Part shown: positions 1 to 4,586 of the stretch, piece after piece
Layout of the letters: each line of letters starts with the position of its first letter
Position numbering within the stretch: the stretch's first letter is position 1
Assembly: GCA_030530185.1 (NCBI GenBank)
Contig: JAUMVL010000097.1
Span: forward strand, 1 to 6,482
Direction: 5' to 3'
DNA from: Clostridia bacterium
GTDB taxonomy: Bacteria; Bacillota; Clostridia; Christensenellales; CAG-138
Length of the DNA stretch: 6,482 nt
The notes under the pieces: generated by a model
Database searches by the model: none
Told to the model about the DNA's origin: nothing
Seen by the model: the letters and a program-made list of their open reading frames with translations, nothing else
Translations under genes and position numbers: made by a program

Positions 1-359
1 TTCTACGACAGGGGGCTCTTTTTTCCAATGTCCGTTTTTCAGGGGTTAGTCCACAGGTGTTCGACGGAGTGTTTATTTCCGACGACGTCGGCTGTGAAAA
101 GCCATCCATCGCGTATTTCCGTCACGTGCTCGATGCCATCGGCTGCGCGCCCGCAGAATGTATGGTGATCGGGGATTCACTGACCAGCGATATTCGCGGC
201 GCAAACAACATGGGAATTCCGTGCATCTGGTTCAATCCGACGCATCAGCCGATCCGAGAACCGCTCCATGCGGACTTTATCATCGAGGATCTGAAGGAAG
301 TCGCAACCATTTTGGGCTGTCCGCTGTCTGAAACGGATGATTCCGCAAATCGCGCTTGA
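1..359 (+). CDS. HAD-family hydrolase, C-terminal part (YjjG/YfnB-like phosphatase)
   Basis: The reading frame is open from base 3 to the TGA at 357-359, giving about 118 residues, so the N-terminus lies left of the window. What remains is the C-terminal half of a haloacid-dehalogenase Rossmann domain. The stretch FDGVFISDDVGCEKP carries the motif III lysine. MVIGDSLTSDI carries the motif IV GD...D acids that bind magnesium, followed by GIPCIWFN, a typical strand after motif IV. The FDGVFIS...EKP and GDSLTSDI pattern resembles the YjjG/YfnB subfamily, which are house-cleaning nucleotidases, but substrate cannot be read from this half. A GTG at 57 could look like a start but lies inside the fold, so it is not the real one. 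The catalytic DxD motif I is outside the window. The family is confident, the substrate is not. Confidence 0.88.
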   Translation, partial: LRQGALFSNVRFSGVSPQVFDGVFISDDVGCEKPSIAYFRHVLDAIGCAPAECMVIGDSLTSDIRGANNMGIPCIWFNPTHQPIREPLHADFIIEDLKEVATILGCPLSETDDSANRA

Positions 360-384
360 CGGCAGCGAAAAAGGTGCATAGAAT
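356..384 (+). promoter_or_regulatory. Sigma-A promoter for the MATE gene
   Basis: TTGACG at 356-361 (-35, five of six to consensus), a 17-base spacer, and TAGAAT at 379-384 (-10, five of six). The -35 contains the TGA stop of the HAD gene. The predicted start of transcription is near 391, leaving a leader of about 22 bases before the MATE start. Inferred from pattern only. Confidence 0.68.
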
Positions 385-412
385 ATAAGAAAAGGTCGAA
401 TGAGGCGGCGGG

Positions 413-1780
413 ATGAGCGTGTTCTCCAAGAACAAACGAGTAGATGTCGATATGACGGTAGGCAGTATCTTCCGTCATATTTTGATGTTCGCGCTGCCTC
501 TGTTGATCGGCAATTTGTTCCAACAGCTCTACAACATGGTTGACACCTGGGTCGTCGGAAACTTTGTGAGCAACGAAGCGTTTTCGGCGGTCGGCACCGT
601 GGGCCCGATCGTAAACATGCTGATCGGATTCTTTGCCGGGCTGTCAAGCGGCGCCGGCGTCGTGATTTCGCAAAACTACGGAGCCGGAAAGCCGGACAAG
701 GTGCAGGATGCCGTGCACACCGCCATGCTGATGACGCTGCTTCTCGGGGTCGTGCTGACCTTTGTTGGAATCGCATTCGTTCCGCTCGCCGTCCGGCTTG
801 CCAACACGCCGGACGAGGTTGCTCCGCTGTCGCGGCTGTATCTGACGATCTACTTTTCCGGCATTATAGGTCTGCTCATCTACAACATGGGCGCCGGCAT
901 CTTCCGGGCGATCGGCAACTCGCTGCTTCCGTTCCTGTTTCTTGTCGTCAGCGCTCTGCTCAACACCGGACTGGATTTGCTGTTTGTTCTGAAGCTCGGC
1001 ATGGGCGTCGATGGGGTCGCGTATGCAACGATCATCGCACAAGGCGTTTCGGCAGTGTTGATTGTCGTCATGCTGCTGCGCACGCCGTCGTGCGCACGCT
1101 TGCACGTGACGAAGCTGAAAATTCATTGGCCGATTCTCGGCAAAATCTTTTTGATCGGCATCCCCGCTGCGCTGCAAATGGCAATCACAGCTTTTTCAAA
1201 CATCTTTGTAATGGGGTACATCAACCACTTCGGCAAACACGCGATGTCCGGCTGGACAGCGTATGCCAAGGTTGATCAGCTGCTGTTTTTGCCGATGCAG
1301 TCGATCGCCCTTGCCTCAACGACCTTTGTCGGGCAGAACCTCGGTGCGAACCAGATTGATCGCGCCAAGAAGGGCGTGCGCACGGCATTGCTGCTTGCTT
1401 TCACCTCAACGGTGCTCCTTTCGATTCCGGTCATGTACTTCGCACCGCCGATCGTGGAATTCTTCAACAGTACACCCGAGGTCGTCGAGTTCGGCTCCCT
1501 GTTCCTACGTCATATCACGCCGTTTTATGTACTGTGCTGCGTCAATCAGGTCTATGCCTCCGCGCTGCGCGGCTCCGGCAATTCCCGCGCCCCTATGGTG
1601 ATTATGCTTTCTTCATTCGTTGTGTTCCGCCAAATTTATCTCTACATCATGGCGAACTTCATTTCCAATACGATCCTTCCCATCGCCTTTTCCTACCCCG
1701 CGGGTTGGCTTGTATGCAGCCTTGCAACACTGATCTACTATCGCATTGTTCCGCTCGACCGACATAAGGTTGTGGCGTAA
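413..1780 (+). CDS. MATE-family multidrug/toxic-compound exporter
   Basis: The product is a 455-residue inner-membrane antiporter, the usual length for the MATE superfamily, which exports drugs or metabolites in exchange for Na+ or H+. Twelve hydrophobic segments fit two six-helix bundles, at roughly 20-45, 60-85, 102-127, 142-165, 170-193 and 200-222, then a second set from about 245 to 445. Family-typical stretches are LPLLIGNLFQQLYNMVDTW in helix 1, SGAGVVISQNYGAGK after helix 2, FRAIGNS near helix 4, and FVGQNLGANQIDRAKKG in the second half, which mirrors the first-half QNYGAGK. The C-terminal VVFRQIYLYI...YPAGWLVCS stretch is common in clostridial members. The ATG at 413 is the first start after an in-frame TGA at 401 and has a GAGG at 402-405. 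It has its own promoter and terminator, so it is probably monocistronic. Substrate is not predictable. Confidence 0.95.
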   Translation: MSVFSKNKRVDVDMTVGSIFRHILMFALPLLIGNLFQQLYNMVDTWVVGNFVSNEAFSAVGTVGPIVNMLIGFFAGLSSGAGVVISQNYGAGKPDKVQDAVHTAMLMTLLLGVVLTFVGIAFVPLAVRLANTPDEVAPLSRLYLTIYFSGIIGLLIYNMGAGIFRAIGNSLLPFLFLVVSALLNTGLDLLFVLKLGMGVDGVAYATIIAQGVSAVLIVVMLLRTPSCARLHVTKLKIHWPILGKIFLIGIPAALQMAITAFSNIFVMGYINHFGKHAMSGWTAYAKVDQLLFLPMQSIALASTTFVGQNLGANQIDRAKKGVRTALLLAFTSTVLLSIPVMYFAPPIVEFFNSTPEVVEFGSLFLRHITPFYVLCCVNQVYASALRGSGNSRAPMVIMLSSFVVFRQIYLYIMANFISNTILPIAFSYPAGWLVCSLATLIYYRIVPLDRHKVVA

Positions 1781-1799
1781 GGCAACCGCAATTCAATGC

Positions 1800-1832
1800 A
1801 AAAAGCAGCACGGACTCCCCATGCTGCTTTTT
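1800..1832. terminator. Bidirectional intrinsic terminator
   Basis: A perfect 11-base-pair stem: AAAAAGCAGCA at 1800-1810 pairs with TGCTGCTTTTT at 1822-1832, around an 11-base loop. Each strand ends the stem in a T run, so it can end the MATE transcript (+) and the convergent 106-residue gene (-), which stops 15 bases away. Confidence 0.88.
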
Positions 1833-1846
1833 CTTTTCGATACCGG

Positions 1847-2167
1847 TTATTCTACATTCGGCTTGGTGCAATCGGCAAGCTTTTTGCCAAGCTGCGTAAG
1901 GCCGGGGACTTCGGGCGTGGATTTGTTGCAGAACGTCATCACCGCATAGACAACGCACAGCACCGTTACGATCACACCAAGAAAGAATACGCCCATCAAC
2001 ACATAAGATGCGAGGTGCGTCAAAAGAATCGTCCAGCACAGCGCGCGATCTTCATCTGAAATCCCCTTGTTTCCAAACAGTTCCAACGCAACCAGCGGAA
2101 AGCCGACGCCCGGCAGCCAGCAAAGTCCGAGGCCAATTCTTCGTTTCATGTTTAAGATCGGATTCAT
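1847..2167 (-). CDS. Small membrane protein, 106 residues, unknown function
   Basis: I do not recognise this protein. The chosen start is the ATG at 2167 (MNPILNMKRRIG...), because GAGGGG lies six bases upstream and a near-perfect promoter sits just before it. The open frame runs further upstream, but that part covers the promoter. Residues 11-31 form a hydrophobic segment with CWLPGVGFPLVALEL, and residues 46-80 form a long one that could be one long or two short helices. Between them is an acidic, polar stretch, GNKGISDEDRA. The tail (81-106) is polar and ends TKPNVE. No catalytic motif is visible. It ends at a two-way terminator facing the MATE gene. The neighbouring 105-residue gene lies immediately upstream on the same strand but has its own promoter. 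The gene is supported by its promoter, ribosome site and terminator. No function can be assigned. Confidence 0.75.
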   Translation of the reverse strand: MNPILNMKRRIGLGLCWLPGVGFPLVALELFGNKGISDEDRALCWTILLTHLASYVLMGVFFLGVIVTVLCVVYAVMTFCNKSTPEVPGLTQLGKKLADCTKPNVE

Positions 2168-2197
2168 ACCCATCCCCTCTTTTCCTGATTTGCTTTT

Positions 2198-2226
2198 ATT
2201 GTACAAAACGGACGCTGCGCTGTCAA
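2198..2226 (-). promoter_or_regulatory. Consensus sigma-A promoter for the 106-residue gene
   Basis: On the minus strand, TTGACA (2226-2221) is a perfect -35, followed by exactly 17 bases and TACAAT (2203-2198), five of six to the -10 consensus. Transcription should start near 2191, about 24 bases before the ATG at 2167. The -35 contains the TGA stop of the upstream 105-residue gene. Confidence 0.85.
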
Positions 2227-2540
2227 CACTTCTCCGTCTTTTTCTTCTGCGGATAGACCAGATTCTTTTTGGGCGGAGCGAATTCCCCCTCAAATGCATA
2301 GGAAGCAAACGTTTTTTTCCTGCTTGCGGCCTTCTCGGTAAGCCACTTTGCCGACAGCAGGCAAGCCAGCGCCATCACCGCAGTCACAAGCGACGTCATG
2401 ATGAAAAACGGGCGCGTCCCGTCCTGCCCGCCGATCGCGATGCCGACGATGCTGAATACAAACAGCAGCAGCATGATTCCCGCGCAGATGTAGAGTCCGA
2501 TTGCCGATCCGGGCAATCCGGGTTTCTTTTGATTTGCCAT
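2223..2540 (-). CDS. Small two-helix membrane protein, 105 residues, unknown function
   Basis: I do not recognise this protein. The start is placed at the ATG at 2540 (MANQKKPGLP...), which has GGAGG eight bases upstream. An in-frame ATG ten codons earlier overlaps the -10 box of the promoter and so cannot be translated from that transcript. A short basic N-terminus is followed by helix 1 at about 11-37 (IGLYICAGIMLLLFVF), a short loop with GGQDGTRP, and helix 2 at about 45-67. The 35-residue cytoplasmic-looking tail is rich in lysine and aromatics (FEGEFAPPKKNLVYPQKKK) and ends in a cysteine. Both termini are probably on the positive, inner side. It is divergent from spoVT, with 119 bases between the two starts. 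A role in sporulation is possible from position only and nothing in the sequence shows it. Confidence 0.72.
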   Translation of the reverse strand: MANQKKPGLPGSAIGLYICAGIMLLLFVFSIVGIAIGGQDGTRPFFIMTSLVTAVMALACLLSAKWLTEKAASRKKTFASYAFEGEFAPPKKNLVYPQKKKTEKC

Positions 2541-2565
2541 ACGTTTTTCCTCCGGTTTCGTGGTC

Positions 2566-2594
2566 ATTGTACCATTTTTTCGGAACTGTGGCAA
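2566..2594 (-). promoter_or_regulatory. Sigma-A promoter for the 105-residue gene
   Basis: On the minus strand, TTGCCA (2594-2589), a 17-base spacer and TACAAT (2571-2566). The predicted transcript begins near 2559, which keeps the GGAGG ribosome site (2553-2549) and the ATG at 2540 with a leader of about 19 bases. Confidence 0.75.
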
Positions 2595-2602
2595 CGGGTT
2601 TT

Positions 2603-2631
2603 GCATATTTTTCGGCAGACTGGAAATACTA
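2603..2631 (+). promoter_or_regulatory. Candidate sigma-G (forespore) promoter for spoVT
   Basis: GCATA at 2603-2607 fits the sigma-G -35 pattern G-[ACT]-A-T-[AG]. After 17 bases, AATACTA at 2625-2631 fits the -10 pattern CATNNTA except for its first base. No good sigma-A promoter is visible here: the best alternative, TTGCAT with TACTAT, has a 20-base spacer. In Bacillus subtilis spoVT is a sigma-G gene, which supports the reading. This is inference from pattern plus homology. Confidence 0.5.
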
Positions 2632-2659
2632 TCCACCGACTAATCCAAAGGAGACCGAT

Positions 2660-3208
2660 ATGAAAGCTACGGGAATTGTGCGTCGAATTGATGAGCTTGG
2701 GCGACTTGTGATTCCAAAGGAGATCCGCCGCTCGCTGCGCATCCGCGAATCCGACCCGATCGAGATCTACACCGACCGAGATGGAGAAATTATCCTTCGC
2801 AAATATGCGCGCATGCGTGAATTGAATGACTTTGCCGCTGTAATGGCACAGGCGCTGAACGGCGCATTCGGCGTATCCGCCGCAATCACCGATACCGAAA
2901 CCGTCCTCGCTGCATCGGGGCTGAAAAAGAAGCAGCTGCTCGGCGCCGCCTTAAACGATGGATTCATTGCCGCGATTCACAAGCGCCAGAGCCTGTTTTA
3001 TGACAACAATGCATCCGCGCGTTCGCTCGTTCTGAAGGAACAGACCGAGCCGTTCTTGCAGCTTTGCATGGTTCCGATCACAGCAAGCGGCGATCCCGTC
3101 GGCAGCGTCATGCTGCTGACCGACGAGCATCGCGACCGTTTCGCCCTCCCCGAGCTGCAAACGCTGAAAACCGTCGCGCTGTACCTCGGCAAGCTTTTAG
3201 AAGAGTAA
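2660..3208 (+). CDS. spoVT: Stage V sporulation protein T, AbrB/GAF transcription regulator
   Basis: SpoVT is a DNA-binding regulator active in the forespore, where in Bacillus it tunes sigma-G-dependent genes and spore coat, cortex and germination traits. The product is 182 residues against 178 in B. subtilis. Residues 1-49 form the swapped-hairpin AbrB domain, with the hallmark GIVRRIDELGRLVIPKEIRR followed by LRIRESDPIEIYTD and EIILRKY. Residues from about 55 to the end form a GAF-like sensor domain (ITDTETVLAASG, MVPITASGDPVGSVMLL) and a last helix (LQTLKTVALYLGKLLEE). The start at 2660 is fixed by AAAGGAG at 2647-2653 with a six-base gap and by alignment to the family's MKATGIVRR N-terminus. 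The open frame extends upstream without a ribosome site. It has its own candidate promoter and a terminator directly at the stop, so it appears monocistronic. The assignment is very secure. Confidence 0.96.
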   Translation: MKATGIVRRIDELGRLVIPKEIRRSLRIRESDPIEIYTDRDGEIILRKYARMRELNDFAAVMAQALNGAFGVSAAITDTETVLAASGLKKKQLLGAALNDGFIAAIHKRQSLFYDNNASARSLVLKEQTEPFLQLCMVPITASGDPVGSVMLLTDEHRDRFALPELQTLKTVALYLGKLLEE

Positions 3209-3235
3209 AAAGGAGAGCTGCACGCCCTCCTTTTT
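3207..3235. terminator. Bidirectional intrinsic terminator between spoVT and the lysis cassette
   Basis: AAAAAGGAG at 3207-3215 pairs with CTCCTTTTT at 3227-3235, nine base pairs. The loop may close further by GC at 3217-3218 with GC at 3224-3225. The stem begins inside the spoVT TAA stop (3206-3208). T runs on both strands let it serve spoVT (+) and the holin end of the cassette (-). Confidence 0.86.
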
Positions 3236-3244
3236 CCTCTTACC

Positions 3245-3457
3245 TCAATACCGGTCCAAGCTCGGGTTATTGCCGTTGCAGTAGATCAGCACCGCCGACA
3301 GGCCGACGCTGATTGAGCTCAGCACCGCCTCGGTCGTCGGTCCGAGATCAATTCCTGAGGTGCCGAGCAGGCTGCTGACGACCGCCTGATACACGCACGC
3401 GGCCATTCCGATCCAAAAGATCGGTGATTTCATACGACTTTGCAGATTTACATTCAT
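3245..3457 (-). CDS. Phage-type holin, phi-LC3-like small membrane protein
   Basis: A 70-residue protein with a short polar N-terminus (MNVNLQSRMKSP) and two hydrophobic helices at about 11-31 (IFWIGMAACVYQAVVSSLL) and 43-61 (EAVLSSISVGLSAVLIYC). They are separated by SGIDLGPTTE, and a short polar tail, NGNNPSLDRY, follows. This layout and the N-x-P-S near the end resemble the phi-LC3/Gram-positive holin group, which open the membrane so that a signal-less endolysin can reach the wall. The ATG at 3457 has AAAGGAG at 3471-3465, seven bases away. The gap to the XhlA-like gene upstream is 15 bases and contains that ribosome site, so the two are in one operon. The holin role rests on size, topology and neighbours rather than on a catalytic motif. 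The gene ends just before a two-way terminator. Confidence 0.82.
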   Translation of the reverse strand: MNVNLQSRMKSPIFWIGMAACVYQAVVSSLLGTSGIDLGPTTEAVLSSISVGLSAVLIYCNGNNPSLDRY

Positions 3458-3472
3458 GTACTTGCTCCTTTC

Positions 3473-3679
3473 TTACTGTGTCCCGAGGAAATAGCCGACC
3501 GCTCCGACAATCACGGCGGTCAGCACCGACAGCATCAACGCATCCCATCGCGCTCCGCTGCGGCCTTCCAGGGTGCGAAGACGCGTTTCGTGATCGGCAG
3601 CGTTTTGGGCAACCGTTTCGAGCGTCGTTTCGATGCGCGTCAGCATCTGCATGATCTCGTTCAGGCTTGGATCAGGCAT
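3473..3679 (-). CDS. XhlA-like coiled-coil membrane protein of a lysis cassette
   Basis: A 68-residue protein with the plan of the XhlA (haemolysin) family: an N-terminal amphipathic helix likely to form a coiled coil (about 5-40, NEIMQMLTRIETTLETVAQ, then HETRLRTLEGR) and one C-terminal transmembrane helix (about 48-65, LMLSVLTAVIVGAVGYFLG). XhlA-type proteins work with a holin (XhlB) and an amidase (XlyA) in Bacillus PBSX prophage lysis. Its first eight bases overlap the end of the endolysin gene (3672-3679), which implies translational coupling. The ribosome site is unusually strong and lies inside the endolysin coding end. Recognised from architecture and operon position. The sequence is too short to rule out another membrane-anchored coiled coil. 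Confidence 0.8.
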   Translation of the reverse strand: MPDPSLNEIMQMLTRIETTLETVAQNAADHETRLRTLEGRSGARWDALMLSVLTAVIVGAVGYFLGTQ

Positions 3680-4397
3680 GGCGGATCACCTCCGTATAGC
3701 GCGGCTTATTCGTTACATAACCCATTTCCCCGTTCAGATCGATCCGATACCATCCGCTTTCTGCCGTCCCGCACAGCGGATACCGCTCGCCCGTATGAAC
3801 AATCCGCACGGTCGGATACGCCGTACTGCCGCCGCTTCGCACGCGCACGCTTTTTCCCTTAATGTGCACAACTTCCGATTCTGCCGCAGGATCGGAATCA
3901 TCGACAAATGCGTTCATCAATCGTCCGAAGCGGTTCCAGTTCCGTTCTTTGAGTTTGGTTTTGACAACGCCTCGATCCCGTCCGATGCTCTCGATCGCAT
4001 TACCGTCTCCGACATACGCGCCGACGTGCGCGATTTTCTCGCCGTTGTCATAAAACACAAAGTCTCCCGGCTGCAATTCGGACGCGTCGCTCAGCGGCTT
4101 ACAGCGCGCATACAGCCCCCGTGCAGAGATATCCCGTTCCAGGATATGCAGTGATTTGAGCGCCCAGTGCATCAATCCCGAGCAATCGAATGCACGCAGA
4201 TTCGTTATTCCTGCCGTTTTGCGCATCCGGTACAACGCGATTGCCCGTGCCGCATGGTCGGCGCTTGTCTCTTTGCGTTCGATCCACGCCTCCGGATTTG
4301 CCATCCCGTCGAGCAGCTCGCCGTTGCCGCCCCAAACGTAAATGCCTCGTCCGACCTCGCCTTCGAGCAGCGCGATCCATTGCGTTACGCTCGCCAT
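3672..4397 (-). CDS. NlpC/P60 endolysin with C-terminal SH3b domain
   Basis: A 241-residue peptidoglycan hydrolase of phage endolysin type. NlpC/P60 enzymes are cysteine peptidases cutting stem peptides, commonly the D-glutamyl-diaminopimelate bond. Residues 1-24 (WIALLEGEVGRGIYVWGG) are the usual entry to the fold. FDCSGLMHWAL carries nucleophile Cys72 and IAHVGAYVG carries His124. GNAIESIGRDRGVV lies where the third polar residue sits, apparently Glu136 rather than the common His. Residues about 176-233 form a bacterial SH3 domain (VRVRSGGSTAYPTVRIVHTGE ... GWYRIDLNGEMGYV) for wall binding. There is no signal peptide, as expected for a holin-dependent lysin. The ATG at 4397 is chosen for GGAGG at 4408-4404, six bases upstream, and for fit to the family N-terminus. 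The frame stays open to a GTG at 4520, discussed as a finding. First gene of the three-gene cassette. Confidence 0.92.
   Translation of the reverse strand: MASVTQWIALLEGEVGRGIYVWGGNGELLDGMANPEAWIERKETSADHAARAIALYRMRKTAGITNLRAFDCSGLMHWALKSLHILERDISARGLYARCKPLSDASELQPGDFVFYDNGEKIAHVGAYVGDGNAIESIGRDRGVVKTKLKERNWNRFGRLMNAFVDDSDPAAESEVVHIKGKSVRVRSGGSTAYPTVRIVHTGERYPLCGTAESGWYRIDLNGEMGYVTNKPRYTEVIRHA
3683..3693 (-). promoter_or_regulatory. Full-length Shine-Dalgarno for the XhlA-like gene
   Basis: On the minus strand this reads GGAGGTGATCC, complementary over 11 bases to the usual 16S rRNA 3' end (GGATCACCTCC). It ends three bases before the ATG at 3679. It lies within the last codons of the endolysin gene, so it both encodes endolysin residues and recruits ribosomes for the next gene. 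Confidence 0.82.
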
Positions 4398-4432
4398 AAC
4401 ACACCTCCGCAATTTGTGTTCGGAAATCCCAT
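4385..4432 (-). CDS. Candidate 15-residue leader ORF overlapping the endolysin start
   Basis: On the minus strand, ATG at 4432 is preceded by AAAGGAG (4444-4438) with a five-base gap and by a second purine run (GGGAGG) just upstream. It encodes MGFPNTNCGGVLWRA and stops at TAA 4387-4385, 12 bases past the endolysin ATG in a different frame. The endolysin ribosome site lies inside it. Ribosomes leaving the leader would arrive at the endolysin start, so coupling or start-site competition is possible. The peptide has no recognisable family. It may be a chance short frame, although the ribosome site is as strong as those of the real genes. Confidence 0.42.
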   Translation of the reverse strand: MGFPNTNCGGVLWRA

Positions 4433-4459
4433 CGTTTCTCCTTTCCTCCCGACACCCGT

Positions 4460-4468
4460 AGCATACCA
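4460..4468 (-). promoter_or_regulatory. Possible extended -10 promoter for the lysis cassette
   Basis: The minus strand reads TGG followed by TATGCT (4468-4460), an extended -10 with four of six matches in the hexamer. No good -35 lies 16-18 bases upstream, where an inverted repeat sits instead. A start near 4453 would keep the leader ORF and its ribosome site. The evidence is weak, and a sporulation or activator-dependent promoter is equally possible. Confidence 0.35.
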
Positions 4469-4478
4469 TGTTTCTTCC

Positions 4479-4520
4479 TGTGAAATTTCCCGTTTTTAAT
4501 TCACAATGTTCACAATTCAC
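4479..4520. repeat. TTCACAA direct repeats and inverted repeat in the divergent control region
   Basis: TTCACAA occurs at 4500-4506 and 4509-4515, with a further TTCAC at 4516-4520. TGTGAAATT at 4479-4487 is an imperfect inverted copy of AATTCACA at 4498-4505, ten bases apart. The cluster lies between the candidate cassette promoter and the gtrA promoter, a usual place for an operator. No regulator gene is next to it. The same bases, read as minus-strand codons, form Asn-Cys-Glu-His-Cys-Glu. Confidence 0.5.
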
Positions 4521-4530
4521 GCTTTATGCA

Positions 4531-4559
4531 TTGCATTTCCGTTTCAACTGTGCTATTCT
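4531..4559 (+). promoter_or_regulatory. Extended -10 promoter for gtrA
   Basis: TTGCAT (4531-4536), a 17-base spacer, and TATTCT (4554-4559) preceded by TGC, which makes an extended -10. The -35 matches consensus only in TTG, but the TGn element can compensate. The predicted start near 4566 leaves about 20 bases before the ATG. Confidence 0.62.
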
Positions 4560-4586
4560 TGGAATACTTTTTATGAGGTGAAAACG

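Noticed and set aside
177..776. A 199-residue minus-strand open frame across the HAD and MATE genes
   Set aside because: It runs antisense to two clear genes and its arginine- and serine-rich translation is typical of a shadow frame in GC-rich coding DNA.
644..1177. A 177-residue minus-strand open frame inside the MATE gene
   Set aside because: It is antisense to conserved transmembrane segments, has a low-complexity Q/R/D-rich product, and lacks a promoter or ribosome site.
2601..2632. Sigma-A promoter TTGCAT/TACTAT for spoVT
   Set aside because: The spacer is 20 bases, too long for good function. The sigma-G pattern at nearly the same place fits better.
2067..2663. A 198-residue plus-strand frame opposite the two small membrane proteins
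   Set aside because: It is antisense to genes with strong promoters and ribosome sites, and its composition is shadow-like (H, R, Q, S rich).
3683..3693. GGATCACCTCC on the plus strand, identical to a 16S rRNA 3' end
   Set aside because: It is isolated, with no rRNA sequence around it. It is simply the complement of a long ribosome binding site on the minus strand.
3633..4154. A 173-residue plus-strand frame opposite the endolysin
   Set aside because: The minus strand encodes a clear NlpC/P60-SH3b protein with catalytic motifs. The plus frame has no family features.
3245..4397. Complete prophage or insertion element
   Set aside because: Only lysis genes are present. No integrase, transposase, terminal inverted repeats, att-like direct repeats or structural genes are visible in the window.
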